A stretch of 64,000 nucleotides of DNA from Brassica napus (lineage: Eukaryota > Streptophyta > Magnoliopsida > Brassicales > Brassicaceae): positions 20,235,726 to 20,299,725 of the forward strand of contig NC_063448.1 in assembly GCF_020379485.1 (NCBI RefSeq), written 5' to 3'. The position numbers were made by a program, and so were the translations under genes. The notes beneath the pieces were generated by a model, which searched no databases, was not told the origin of the DNA, and worked only from the letters and a program-made list of their open reading frames with translations. Below are positions 13,736-26,342 of this stretch, piece by piece. Positions within the stretch are counted from its first letter, which is position 1. Each line of letters begins with the position of its first letter.

Positions 13736-13899
13736 AAGAATGCAGAGATCATTCCAGCTTAATGATTGCAAAGTTTAGTATTATTCATATATGATTGTAA
13801 TTAAGTACTCTTAACGATTCTAATTTGTTTTGAATATATGAATAATTTGAAGTGAATTCTAATGGGTTTCTTAAGAAAATTATTTAAAACAAATTTCAA

Positions 13900-15050
13900 A
13901 TTGAACTGTAGAAATTTTAGAATTGAAAATATGTGAATATAAGACTAATGAAATCGTTGTCGGAGGTGTTCTCCTTCTCTTCATTCCTCTGTGTTTCCAT
14001 TTGCTTCTCGGCGATCTCTTCATCCCTACCGCCTTTCTCGTGTTTTTGTCTCTAGATCCTTGCCCGGTGTCGCCTTCGCTCAAGAGGAGATCTGCCTCTG
14101 TTACAGGTTCAGCTAGCTTCAGAGTCATGGCGCAGTGTGTGTATGGGTTGATGTCGGTGGAGTCAGAGCTTTAGGGTTATGGGGGTGACCCTTTAAGCTG
14201 CTTCCAAAGTTGGTGGCGCGTGGAAGAGATAGTGGCTAGCTTCTGCTTCAGATCTGATTCTTAGTCTCACTGATATGAGGTCTCCTGATTTGTGGCAGTG
14301 CGGCGGTGACCACGGTTCTGTTGTGTCTTCCTCAGTGTCTTAAAAAGGTGCGACTGTTCTTTCTATGCCATGGAAACTTCAGAGGTTCTCTCTATCTCGA
14401 AGACATGCTCAACCTACAGAGACGGCGTGTGTTGTTGCTTGAGGTGGTAACACGTGGAAGATTCAGTTAAGCGGTGTCTGTCATCTATGGCTCATGCGTC
14501 TTCCCTCCTCATTTTTCCAATCACTTCCCGACACTTGTTTCTAGAACCGCCATTGAAACCTTGTCGACTGTTTTCCATGGTGCCTTGCTCGTGTTTGTTG
14601 TTGTGTTGATTGCCTGGTCGTCACCGGTACAACCATTGACGGCTTTAATATATTTAGTCTTTCAATTTTCGGAGGCGGCGTTTTGAAAATGATGGTTAAG
14701 GCTTTGGGTGGTCTACGGGTTTTCTCACCTTCATTGGTGACTCTATTCGATGTCGCAGCACATCCTAGTGTCGTAGGCAATCTCTTGGTTTGCTCGTGGT
14801 AGTGTTTGTCTCACTAATGCTTATTTTGCAGGTCTTCAAGCATATCCTGGGTCGAGTTGGGGCGTCCTTCCGTTTTCTATGTCTTTGGACGGCTGTCGGC
14901 AGTGGAGGTGTATTGTACATGCGGGTCCGAGGGTGTTTTGGTTTGTATCTATTTGCCTTATTTTCTTTTCAGTCTAGCGTTTTAGTGTTGGTGATGATTA
15001 TGAGCATTGAAGATTTTACCGGATACAATACGTCGTAAAAAATCCCAGTT
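13900..15050. other. GC-richer block without a long ORF, retroposon-like
   Basis: Base composition jumps from AT-rich flanks to roughly balanced, with CpG-rich words and several 60-83 codon ORFs on both strands, none of which I recognise. The block ends near a short A-rich tail (AAAAAATCCCAGTTTTCGAAAAAA, about 15037-15060). It resembles the leader-like block of the 22.1-kb retroposon in character but shows no obvious sequence identity to it. No clean target duplication was found. Confidence 0.35.
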
Positions 15051-15060
15051 TTCGAAAAAA

Positions 15061-16296
15061 CGATGTGAATCTCACATTCTTATGATTCATGTCAATGATT
15101 GAAAAAGGTAGCCGATTCTCTAGAATTTTGGATCCAGTCAAGCGGAACATACATTGACGATTGGTCGAATAAAGCTAGCTAGAAAACATTTTGAATTGGT
15201 TATTTTGTTCTTTGTAATCAGAACTGTAATTTTTGTTTTCAGGTTGAATTTATAATATATATTTTATTATATTATACTTTTAAAACGATATATTTATATG
15301 ATAGTTGTTTACTGAATTGATGAAAGTAAGAGTATGGAGAATTCGATATTGCTTAGAAACTCTGCTTTGGATATCAGAAGTTTGGTAAAAAAACGTATGA
15401 TCATGCAATCCCGAATAAAAATTATAAACTATAATGACTGAGATATATTTTGAACAAGAATTTATCATAATTAGCTTGTCTTGTTTGATTGAGGCAAAGT
15501 ACGAAATATGAAGCTGATTTAGTTCATGAATAATTTTTTCACATCAAATAAGATGCAAGGAATTGAAAAGTTTAAAAACTTCTTTTTTGTAACTTGGCAT
15601 TCTTATTTTTGTAGCTAGAGACCCATAAGTTTAAAAACTTTTGTTTCTATACATTCAATATCTTCTGGATATTTATATACGAAGTTGTGGACTAGAAATT
15701 GGAAGATAATGTGACAAATCGAATGAAAAGAAAAACAAAAAGTCAACCAAGTTGGAGTAGTGGAATTATGTGGTGGGATTTATTAACCAACTTACAATAC
15801 ATCAACATATGATAATGCATGTCTTTGTTACGTAGCTGTGACTCCATATATGACAACACCTCTCTTTTCGAGGACGTACATCACCATGGACCTGACCCTG
15901 TCGGTCGATTTTACTAGATACCAACTCTTCTTTGTTTTTACGTTTACTAAATCTCTCGCGCAATTAACCTCGAATTCGTCAATTGTATCATATTTGAGCG
16001 ATTTTTTCTTTTCTTTTTATTTTTGAAAAAAGGAAGACTTTGTCTTTGTTGATCTCCGTTTTGAATTCTGGCTGAATGACAAATAAACCAAAGCAGGTTT
16101 TATTTCCTACTTTACTACAAACAAAACACAAATCAAATTAGAGGTGAAATGTTGGTGGCTGATTTTTTTTTTATCTTCCTAGCATCAAAATCTATCATAT
16201 CTGAGGATATCATGTCTATTAGTGTAGACTTCTTAAAATTTAAAAATAGATTTCACCAAGTAGCAAGTAACAGTTTAGTAATAAAATATATAAATA
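15061..16296. other. Intergenic DNA, nothing recognised
   Basis: AT-rich, with only chance ORFs of about 60 codons. Confidence 0.5.
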
Positions 16297-16322
16297 CTAG
16301 GGTCGGCCCGCCCTACGGACGG
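16297..16322 (-). mobile_element. Helitron 3' terminus
   Basis: On the minus strand this reads as a short hairpin (CCGTCC-GTA-GGGCGG, 16308-16322) followed by GCCGACCCTAG and then a host T: the hairpin plus CTRR|T signature of Helitron 3' ends. Its 5' partner is not certain; it could be the same terminus at 21304 that I pair with 16947. Confidence 0.5.
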
Positions 16323-16946
16323 AATATAAATTATAAAATAATTTCAAAGCTAAAGTATATGTATAACTTGTTTTAAGATTATGGAATAAGCATTGGTTGT
16401 TTTTATGTTTCATAATTTTATATTTGTTAGAGGAAGGCACGTATGCGAGTTTGATATATTGTTCGATTTTTGTTACAATTTGATAAGTATATGGTAGATA
16501 CACGAAATTTACGATTATGGAACTCTGATCACAAATAATAACCAATATTATGGGTTTTTCTCTTTTTTTTTTGTTTTGTTTTCCCGAATAGAATAATATA
16601 ATTTTAATTGTTTACTCAGAAATAAAAGCGAATAATAATATAATTTGCTATCTATAAGCAATAGAATTCACAAACATGTGAATCCTTAAAAAGTAATATA
16701 TTAATATATATTTATTTATATCTGAATATGGGATGAAATAAACATAATTGGAAACATCGATTAGGAACATATAGCTATGAATAATATGTTAATAAGACGG
16801 TTAACTTTTGGCAATGTAATCTGAAAATTACAAAACCATAGTATCGTTAAAAGGAATTTGTGTTTAATGATTTTTGGTAAAATATATATGAGATTTTGAA
16901 AGTATTATATATCAATGAATTGTATAAATATCTATATATTTACGTG

Positions 16947-19900
16947 CTAGAGTCGGTCCGCGCTATGCGCGAATTATATATTTCAATTGGTTAGTTTTAT
17001 CATTTATTTTATGTTTTATATATATTTTATTATTTAATTTTTGTAATGTATTTTATTGTGCTTAAAATATTTGATATAATCAAAATAAGTATAGCTTGTT
17101 TTAATTAAAATTAAATCATATCTCCTATCTAAAAAGCAATTCATACAAATATTTAAAACAACTTTTATAAAAGAATGCTGTATGAGTTAAATACTCTCGT
17201 TAAATACACTACAACTTCTATAAAGATTATTATAATTTTTTTTTTGTCTGGTTAATTATGCTATTGCAAATTATGAGAAACACTACATATTATTATAAAG
17301 ATTATTATAATTTAATATATGTTAATTATAAGCAAAAGAATATCTTACAATCTAACTTTGTTTAAAATATTATTCTAGATTAAAACTTAGTGTAAAACGA
17401 TAATCAAGATATTCTCAATAGATATTCATAATTTATATAACTTCTACCATTAAAAATTATTTATTGTTTTTGTTAAACTTCATATATTATTTTGATTTTA
17501 AAATCTTTTTTTAACAGAAATGAAAAACGTTTGTTCGCAAGTTGTTGCTTAATGTGGTGGTATTAGTTTATCTCCTCTTATGACTTCCTCAAATTTTCTT
17601 ACTCTTCTTGTGAGGTTCAACCTTGGACAACACTGGGTTCAGAACATACAGTATCTACATGTCAAATTGGGAGATATTTGTTTTAAAAAGACATTTAGAT
17701 ACCAAATGAAGTTAATTAAGTAGATAATTTATGTTGCAGAAAAAATAAACATTTTCTTAGTTATGCATGCTGCTCAAGAGGAGTACTTACGAAGGATGGG
17801 TTGTTTTGTTTCACAGATTGGAGGAGCATTAGATTTCTGGTGAAGTGAGGCAGTGAATATTGTCCCGTGATCCCACCAGAGACAGAATTGTTAATATGTT
17901 AATATGAGCGTTCATTATAGAACAGCCGGTGGTTAGAGGAGTTCAAGTCATGGTTTCGATGCAAAGAACTGCGATGGTCAAGTTAAAAAAAAAAAGATGA
18001 ATGCTCTGAACTGAATCTCAATCAATTAAAACCAATGTGTAGGAATCTCTACTCCAGATAGTGGTCACTATGTACATTAGACTTCTTTTTAATGTTAATA
18101 AATTGATTTGAGATGAACTTGAATCAGTGCTGTACACAGAGTATAACTCACGCAAATGTTTGTTCTCTCCTCACTCCATTTCAGAATCTCCATAAATAAC
18201 ATGAGAGACGAATGGAACGCAAGCTCACTCTTGCTCAAAGAAAGATACAGCTTTCCCCAGTCAATGACGAGTAACTCGCTTGAACTTAACTGGCATGTAA
18301 TGGAACGTAAGCTGACACAAAGTAGGTTTACCGCGCTGTTGAAACTTGAAACGGTGACGACTGACCACATGATTATAAGTTCGGGTACTCAAATAACTTC
18401 ATAAGTGTTACACCCCTTCCGCCATATGGAAACTTTTTGAATTCTGAGAATGATAGATTCTTATCACATAGGTTTGCCATGTGCTACTATATATATGATA
18501 AAAAGAGAGTGGAACTTAAAACAATAATAGGGAAAATACTTATACCTTGAAGAAAAAGGGAAGCCTGACGATGGAACTATATAGGGTCTCTCAGACATTT
18601 TAGAGTTCCAATTGCGATGAACCTTCAAATTAGCAAATGAACATATCAAAAGCTTACAATTTATAATATGATATCAAAACAATCATAGTCAAAACCCAAT
18701 CATTGTCTATCGAAATACCTTTTCCAAATATTGGTTCATTACTCGGTTTTCTTTCATGTCAGTTTACTTCAGAAATATAGACTTTTGGTGCAAATCTGAA
18801 AGTCTTGCTATATCACACACAGAGTTTCACCAACCCGTTAATATTGTCATTGCCATTGAAAAATGATGGAGGACACTCAAATAAAATAACAATATTGGGA
18901 AAGATTACATACCCATGTTCCTTTATGCATATTCATGTTCACATGACTCAACGGTGGTTTAAGCAAATGAAGTTGAACCAAACACAAATGACTCATTTGT
19001 GAGAGAAACTGAGAATATGAATTCTATTTTAAATGGCAACGGAAACCATATATTTAAATATATACCTTAGAGCAGATTTCTTTCCTTGAGACACCAAATA
19101 GCAAAAGCAAAGTGTAGTACTTATAAGACAGAGAAGAATATTCGATGAGTCTGAGCTGTGCGTAAGGCTTAATGATAATAACACTCATTGAAAAAGTCCA
19201 GTTATTACCTCACTTTCGGGGTACACCAAAGTGATTCAGTAAAATCCTGCAGTGAGCATCACCACTTAGCCACATGATCAAAACTTCAAAATGTTATAGG
19301 ATTCAAAACTTCTCATTACAAATGATATAACTAATACATAAAAAGATTTTACCTTTTTTGATGGTTGTGTATAAATTTAGATAATGAAATCATATTTAAA
19401 AACAAGGGACAGAAAAAACTGACTAACGTTCATCATGGTGTAGAAGTGATTGTTGTGGAAGAGGACACAAATTTGACCTTCTCCAAGTTCTTTTCTTCCA
19501 TGAAAAAAGAGCATGGAGAAAACGATAATTAACTATTTTTTCCAACCATGGTCACCTGAAATTCTTGATCGCTTCACCTGTAAATCCAACCATGGCGAAA
19601 TTTTCTTAATTAAGTCGGGAAACATATTGAAGTTTTCTCTATGCCCAATAGAATACATTCGTAAGTGTTTGTGTGTACGGACATACTTCGCTCTTTCTGG
19701 TGTGAGTCTATTTGTATACTTCCTCTTGTCCATGAATTGAGTCGCCTTCATAAAATGGAAAACCTACAATTAGACCTCTATCAGCTTCATACATGGACAC
19801 ATATTCATCATCGGATCTGTCATTAAGATCTGGAAATGCAGTGAGCATTTTAAAGTGAGTGAATTCAGTTGTAACATATCTTCAGCTTGCACTTTATGTG

Positions 19901-21304
19901 ATTTCATTAAGAGATACCAATGCATTTACTTGGGTTAACAGAAGTTTCAGCTTCAGACTTGACTTGAATCTAAGAACTGCTCTCATATTTGGTTGAATCC
20001 TAATTCATTTACAGCTATTCTCAGTCTCAACATCACAACCGTCTCATCTCCCAACTCCATTGGAGACAACTACACACCACCAGGACCATTCAAACAGATG
20101 TCAGTTTGATATATTATCAACAAAAAAAAACAATTCAATCAAACTGATCGATACGCCACAAACAACGATACAATAACAACAGCACCAGTTATCTTAATCA
20201 GTAAATGTGATCTCACTGTGGAGACCATACTACGCTAACAGATTCAGGTTTGGTATATGATCAAGAATCATCAATACTTCGGATTTATAACGGATTAAAT
20301 ACAAAAGACAATAATAGAGAGAGTACCGTAGAAACGCCAAAACAAAAATAAATCACATAAGAGGTCATAGCTTTAGCTTATGAACACAGAATAAAATGCT
20401 ATTGACCAAGTTTACAAAAAAAAAATAAACAACTAAATGCTAAAATCATCAAAACACATATAAAAAAGATGTTGGAAGTAGAATCAGTTGATCAGATTGT
20501 ATTAAAACGGTGTTGATCATTAGACAGAGGGTAAGAAACAAAATCAGAAATTTTAAGGAATCAGACCTTCAGCTAGGGATCCAAGGATTGTAGCAGGTCA
20601 ATGATGTCCAGGTTGTCAAGATTATTGTCGAATCTTTCAAGAACACTTTTTGAGCTTTTTATAAGCTAGTGAGAAGATTTAACTAATGATTTTAACGGGA
20701 CAGAACATACCTTCATCAGAGATGTTTGAAGGTTTCCAGACGGTGAACCTCGGACGATGGCATGAGTGGCGGGCTGCAATATATTAACAAAATAAAGAAA
20801 CATAACAGAAATCATGTCTCAAACGCCGGCAGCACGGCCAGTGGTTGAAGAAGATTGTACTGATAATTTTGAGATGATAGAACATACCGTTTTATAGTCG
20901 AAGATTCACCGAAAGGAAGTAATGCAAACGACAACTCATGAGAGGTTTTCCAAGCTACTGTTAATGATTGCGTTAAAGCCGACCCTTCGATTGAGCCTCA
21001 TTCTGTAACGTCTCCAGTTATCATGAGGGTAAGTTGAACAGGCTCTGTTTCTTCTACGGTGAGAAGCTGCGATCAGGTCAGCGGAGTTACATAGAGGAGG
21101 ACTTTCGATCAAGAGAAGGGCCAATGCTAAAGTCTATCCAGCCCAAACACATTAAACGACCAAAGCCCTTCACGTTTGGGAATAAATGAAACGAAGAGTT
21201 TAACTTTTTTGGACACGTGTCATCGCTAGATAGCTCGAATTTCCGACGTGGATTCCTATGTGTCCTAAGGAAGAGAGAACAAAACTCTCTTTTATATAAT
21301 TAGA
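16947..21304 (-). mobile_element. Probable Helitron, 4.36 kb
   Basis: The minus-strand 5' end at 21304 reads TCTAATTATATAAAAGAGAG and follows a host A, the usual form of Brassicaceae Helitron 5' ends. The 3' end at 16947 has a perfect CGCGC-TAT-GCGCG hairpin (16959-16971) and CTAG, but the next base is C, not the expected T. Pairing these two ends is inference; the 16297 terminus is an alternative. The interior has no helicase that I can see, and so would be non-autonomous. Confidence 0.45.
19741..20774 (-). other. Coding-like, splice-bounded segments in the Helitron
   Basis: Several minus-strand pieces look like captured exons. At 20711-20773 a 63-nt block sits between TTGCAG and GTATG. At about 20575-20640 there is an open stretch reading SVLERFDNNLDNLDIIDLLQ and then a stop. 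At about 19735-19875 an open stretch includes MLTAFPDLNDRSDDEYVSMY. I do not recognise any family, and the pieces do not join into one clear ORF. Confidence 0.3.
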
Positions 21305-21651
21305 TATGACATAATTTTCTACTTTCTGAATTTAATTTATATCTAAAAAGTCCATTCTCATTTAGATATTCTATTTTGTTTTACAACAAAGTAAATGATT
21401 TTGGTGATTATAAGAACATCTCTAACTCTTCTATATTTATTTTTAGCATCATTTATAAATATATCAACATCTCTAACTCATCTGTATATTTATTTTTAAC
21501 ATCATTTATAAATATATCTACTTGTATCCATCTTTATTTTTGTTCTTAAAATAGAGATTAATATGATATTTATGAAAATAAGTAGTAATTTTTATTTTCA
21601 CACTATATTTAAAATAGTGATATTATGGAAGAATACACTAAAACAAACTAA
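21305..21651. other. Short AT-rich spacer
   Basis: Contains an imperfect direct repeat (ATCTCTAACTC... ATTTATTTTTAGCATCATTTATAAATATATC, at about 21418 and 21470). No gene. Confidence 0.5.
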
Positions 21652-22020
21652 AGAAATTTCCTAGGATAGACCTAAAAAAGTTTTTGTCACAAATATAGAC
21701 CTTAAAACTAAAAATGACCAAAATAGACTTAAATGTTCTATCAAAAAAAGTAAATATACATTTATACCCCTAGGGTTAATTAATCTAGACATTAGGGTTT
21801 AGAGTTAAGGGATGGGGTTTAGGGTTTAAGGTTTAAGGTTTAGGATTTAGGGTTTAGAGTTTAAGGTTTAGGGTTTAGAGTTGAGGAGTGAGATTTTGGG
21901 GGATAGGATTTCAAATTTAACAAAATTAAAAAAAAAAAAAAATTTCAAAATAAAAATGTTATTTTGGTCGTTTTAATTTTTGTGACAAAAAAATTAAAAA
22001 GTCTATTTGAGAGAATTGCT
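21652..22020. mobile_element. Second copy of the 1.55-kb MITE family
   Basis: Ends with GTTTTTGTCACAAA at the left (about 21677) and TTTTTGTGACAAAAA at the right (about 21978), as in the 1550-1802 element. The core is expanded to about 140 bp of TTTAGGGTTTAGAG-like words. No ORF. Confidence 0.6.
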
Positions 22021-22117
22021 CAACTAACTATACTTCTGTTATATAATTTTTTTTTGAACACACTGTTATATAAATTTTCTATTTTATAGAAAATAGCAAA
22101 CATAGGGAATGATTTAT

Positions 22118-22133
22118 GAGATTAGTCAAACTT
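22118..22133. repeat. Left 16-bp target-site duplication
   Basis: GAGATTAGTCAAACTT, repeated exactly at 22968-22983. Confidence 0.85.
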
Positions 22134-22967
22134 ATGTTTGAAGTTATCTAGCTCGATGGAGACCGGGACTTCTCTCTATCCTCTCGCTCCGTATCCTTCA
22201 CAGAGATGAGATGAGACGTAGCTTTCTCCGGTGCTCTATCGGTTTTTTGAATCCCGTTATGTTGGGCTTTTGCCTCTGGGAAGCCGTTGCTGCTTAAGCA
22301 GGCTTCGCCGACTGTTGTATCCGGGAGAAGGTGACTCCCTTAGCTTCTTTCTCGTCGGCTCCATCTCGCGTCGTACGGTACTCTCGTTCGATGGCGGCTC
22401 TGTTTTTGGCTCCTCTGGTTTACCCGAGTGGTGACTCGGTTGATTTCGTAGTTGATGGCTTGATGTGACAGATGAGATCTAGATATTGATCGATTGATGC
22501 TCTCCGATGATATGAAATTAAGCGATGATACTGTATGAAGGGTGAGTGAGGGATTTCTAGTCGTCTGTGTGGTGGCTTTGTTTCTGGATGAGTTCTCGAC
22601 TTCTCGATTGACGCTCTCCGGTGAAAGAAGCAAAGGTGATGAAGCAGTATGTTGGGTAAGCGCTTGTTTCCGACGAGGTCCGGTGAAACACCGTTTAGTT
22701 TCCGGCGTGATTCTCTTTGGCGGTGGCGATGTGGGCTTTCGTGACGCGTGTCGTGTCTCGTTGTTAGGCTTCAACACATCTTTTTCGGCGTGACAAAAGT
22801 GGTGTCACGTGTTATGGTTTGGGCCATTCTTGGGCTTGTTTGTAAGTTGGGCCAGTGTGTGGGCCTTTAGATTTTAGTTTATGTTTGGAACCCTTTTTCT
22901 CGGCTTTTGTTTTGTGTTTGGGCTTTTGTCTCTTTAATAATATTATTACTAGGAGGCAAAAAAAAAA
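22134..22967 (+). mobile_element. LINE-mobilised retroposon, 834 bp, poly(A) tail
   Basis: A GC-richer block ends in a run of ten A and is bracketed by a perfect 16-bp direct repeat, the hallmark of LINE-machinery retrotransposition. It has no convincing protein: ORFs of 67, 83 and 145 codons occur on opposite strands and overlap. It could be a Sadhu-like non-coding retroposon (which are about 0.9 kb) or a retrocopied transcript. I cannot decide which without a search. Confidence 0.75.
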
Positions 22968-22983
22968 GAGATTAGTCAAACTT
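22968..22983. repeat. Right 16-bp target-site duplication
   Basis: Exact copy of 22118-22133, directly after the poly(A) tract. Confidence 0.85.
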
Positions 22984-24420
22984 CCGTCAAGAACATCTTT
23001 AGTCATACTATCTCTAATGAATCACTTTATTTTAATTTTTAAAATAAAATAATTTTATAATTGAGTTAGATCTTATTCAAACGGTACTTTGTTTTAGAGT
23101 GAAACTAGAGTAATGAACAAAAAATAAATAAACTATTTTTATAGAATAAATCTATTTTATTTTATTTTATTATAGAGTGAAAAATAAAAAATATTTGAAA
23201 CATTTTTACTCTGAATTCTATTTAAGAGTGAAACATAAAGTTGAGTATAAAATGCTATTAAATCGACTCCATCCATAGATTAGAGTCCTCACAAGTAAAA
23301 AAAAAAATTAAAATTAAAAGATAAAAATAAAAAAATAAAAAAATAAAAAATAAAAATTTCTTAAAACAAAATTTTAAAACCCATTAAAAACTTTAAGTAA
23401 CACACTGTCATTCAACTAACATTTTATCTATTAAAAAATAAAAAAAATGATGAAATTATAATACATATTTTTTCTTTTAGACTTTTTTACTGTATCAAAC
23501 AGATGTGGTTGCTTTTATATACTTATACTAGGCGCGGAATTAATGAACTAAATAGAAATTAGAACTTTTAATTTATAAATATTAGAAAGATAAAAGTTAT
23601 AGTCACGAATATTTTATGTTATATAATGAAAGATTGAAGGACATTGTGCATGTTTATAGAAGATAAGTTTCGATTTTTTTTTTTAAACTTGTTTAATAAT
23701 GTTTATCAAGTAAATTCCTAAAATTTAGTGTGTGATTTTAAATTAGCCATGAGAATTCAAATAAATTTATAGTAATTTTCCTATACTAACTGAAACCAAA
23801 ATGTGTTATGAGGATTACATATATCAGTTTCCTATTTTTTTGCTATTGCATAAATTACGGTCAAACTTAAATTAGCAAAATGAATCAATTAAATATAGAA
23901 ATCAAGATCTATTGGATTTGATATTCAAAAACGCCATCAAATCCGCAATTTTTTTAAATTCTTGGGTTGATTCCCTATAAAAGAAACCCCCTTCGGTTTA
24001 TTTAAAATGAAGTCAAAATAAATCCTTAATTGGTCAACATCCATAATTATTCAAAAATTTGGATCAAATATGGCATCAGATATTTGACCATAAGAAGCCG
24101 AGCCTTTCCAGCAATGGGGCTTAGGGACCTATATGATGATTGGTTTAAGATTTAACATATTAGGTTACGTTCATATAGTTAAACGATCAATCAGGCCGAA
24201 TTGTTTTTTACAAAATTGGAAATAAAACATGCAACTTCCCATTATCAAAATAACACAAATTAACTTTGCCATTTGCGAGTGACACTTATTGATTTTGTTA
24301 CATACCAAAATAACTTGAAATGCAATAACCCCAAATATATATGATTGACACAACTTACATAACCAACTTTAAGGAAATATAGCTTAATCAATGAGTGTCT
24401 GGAAATATTTGCATAGTATA
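22984..24420. other. Intergenic AT-rich DNA
   Basis: No gene recognised. Runs of (ATAAAA)n-like simple sequence lie at 23310-23360. Confidence 0.5.
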
Positions 24421-24660
24421 TTATATAATATAAATTGAAAAAATTATACTATATGTTTGTGCGGTTATACTATAGTATATGTTTGGCGATTATACAACAA
24501 ATCATATACGATTTGTGCGCTTATACAACAAATCATATATATTTGTGCGACTATAGTATATGTTTGTGCGATTATACAACAAATCATAAATTTATACAAA
24601 AATTTATTCAGCATAGTATATGTTAGTGCGTTTATACTATATTATATAATATAAATTACG
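24421..24660. repeat. Short tandem array of about 38-bp units
   Basis: Variants of TTTGTGCGATTATACAACAAATCATATA and of ACTATAGTATATGTTTGTGCG alternate. The block is flanked by near-identical TATTATATAATATAAATT sequences in direct orientation (about 24419 and 24639). The small ORFs here are by-products of the repeat. Confidence 0.6.
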
Positions 24661-24852
24661 AAAAATTATACCAAGGAAAAAATAAGATTTATGATATGTT
24701 GTATAATCACATGTTTCATTTCCATAATAGCGTCAATATACATTCCTTTAAAATTATAGTAGACACATTGTTTAGTTAAGATCTGCGGTTAGGATATTAG
24801 GCAAGATGTTTAGAATAAAAATAAATAAAATGAAACATACACCCTATGTTAT

Positions 24853-25095
24853 TTGCAGACAACAACATATGATCGTCTCACCTACATTCTATTGAGGCTG
24901 GCTTTTCAGGCTACAATTTATTATGTGTGGAGGGAACAGAATGATAGGAATCATAACAATGGAGCCAAGTCAGTGGAGCAGGTTGCAAAGCTGATCGATA
25001 AAACTGTGAGAAACCTTATCACATCTACAAATTATGCTCTTCATCCGAGATTGCGTGGGCTAATGAGCAGATGGTTTGAAACTCATAGTTACTAA
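24853..25095 (+). pseudogene. LINE polyprotein C-terminus fragment
   Basis: The translation LLRLAFQATIYYVWREQNDR... LMSRWFETHSY matches the end of the reverse-transcriptase zinc-binding (zf-RVT) region of plant LINE-type proteins. Only about 80 codons survive, ending at a natural-looking stop. The AT-rich 3' stretch after it ends in ATTAAAAAAAATG near 25194, compatible with a LINE 3' tail. No RT core is present upstream. Confidence 0.6.
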
Positions 25096-25360
25096 TATAG
25101 TTTTATAGCTCTGTTTTAAAATTTTCGGGATTCTAAACTCCTTAAAGTTGTACATATATTATTTCTGCGATGATCTATAAATTTAACATTTCATTAAAAA
25201 AAATGACATGACATGTAATTAGTCTAGGCAAAAGATGGTTATTTAAAAAAGATGTGAGGTAGATTGTGGTGTTGACACATAAATAATGGCAAACTTATGA
25301 ATCACACATGAAAAGTCGAAGTTTATTTATAAAAGTTATCCTCGGATATAACAAGGGGAT

Positions 25361-25691
25361 ATAACAAACCGATAGACATTCTGTCGACAACCTTTGCATC
25401 AATGATTTTAAAAAACCATATATATATATGTGGTTTCAAAATTCATGTATCCACCATCACAATGTGAGCCATCTTCTACCAAAATATATTCAAACCGATG
25501 TGATTGCTCTTATATAGTTATATATAACAAACCGATAGACATTCTGTCAACAACCTTTGCATCAATGATTTTTAAAAACCATATACATGTGGTTTGAAAT
25601 ATTAGCAAATCCATTTACCCTCATATTTTTCAAAATTCATGTAACCACCATCACACTGTGTGAACCATCTTCTACCAAAATATATTTAAAC
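25361..25691. repeat. Imperfect tandem duplication, about 163 bp
   Basis: ATAACAAACCGATAGACATT begins at 25361 and at 25524. Both copies continue through CCTTTGCATCAATGATTTT to CTACCAAAATATATT. Copy 2 carries about 30 extra bases. Confidence 0.8.
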
Positions 25692-26342
25692 ATAAATACA
25701 AAAATGATTGTACAGGTACAATAATTCACTGAATTCAGAAAACAAAGAAAGACAACACACGTAAAATAGGAAGGTCAAACCTCTGAACAATGTATAGGCC
25801 CGCTGAATGCAACATGGAACATATAATATACTCGTTGTCAGACGAAATCTGAAACATATAAGAGAAAGTTATATTGGAACAAGACTTAAAACCATTTTTT
25901 TAGAACACCAACCATTTCCTAGATAACTTTTCATTCGTTTGAAACCATTTCTTTGATAAAATTTTCAATGTCATTTAACCGCTAAAGATTATGTTATATG
26001 AATGAATCAACTAGGAAAGAAACATGATTGAACTACAAAAGCAAAATATCTTTGATGTGGTCCATGCCTTCCACCGCAAAGCCCATCAGATTCCTTAGTA
26101 ACTTCAGATCAGGTAGGTTTGGAATTAGCCCATTACAAAAAGCGCATAAACTGGTAACGAAGCCTTCGTATTCTTAATTCAAAAAGTATGTGATTATCAA
26201 ACCAATAACAAAACGCCACGTGTATCCTGACGGTCACTGAATCGAACAAAACCCGCGGGCTCGGTTCATCGTCATCGCAATTCGCAACGAAACTGTTGGT
26301 TTGAATTTCTCTTGTCAAAAATTATCCTTTGACATTGCGTCG
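25692..26342. other. Upstream region of the SFT12 gene
   Basis: No coding sequence seen. It should hold the SFT12 promoter; there is no obvious TATA box within 120 bp of the ATG at 26343. Confidence 0.5.

Noticed and set aside
22340..22777. 145-codon minus-strand ORF
   Set aside because: It lies antisense within the poly(A)-tailed retroposon, overlaps other ORFs and has low-complexity Ser/Arg composition.
24421..24660. CRISPR-like alternation of repeats
   Set aside because: Units are AT-rich, variable and without unique spacers, in a plant nuclear genome; an ordinary tandem array.
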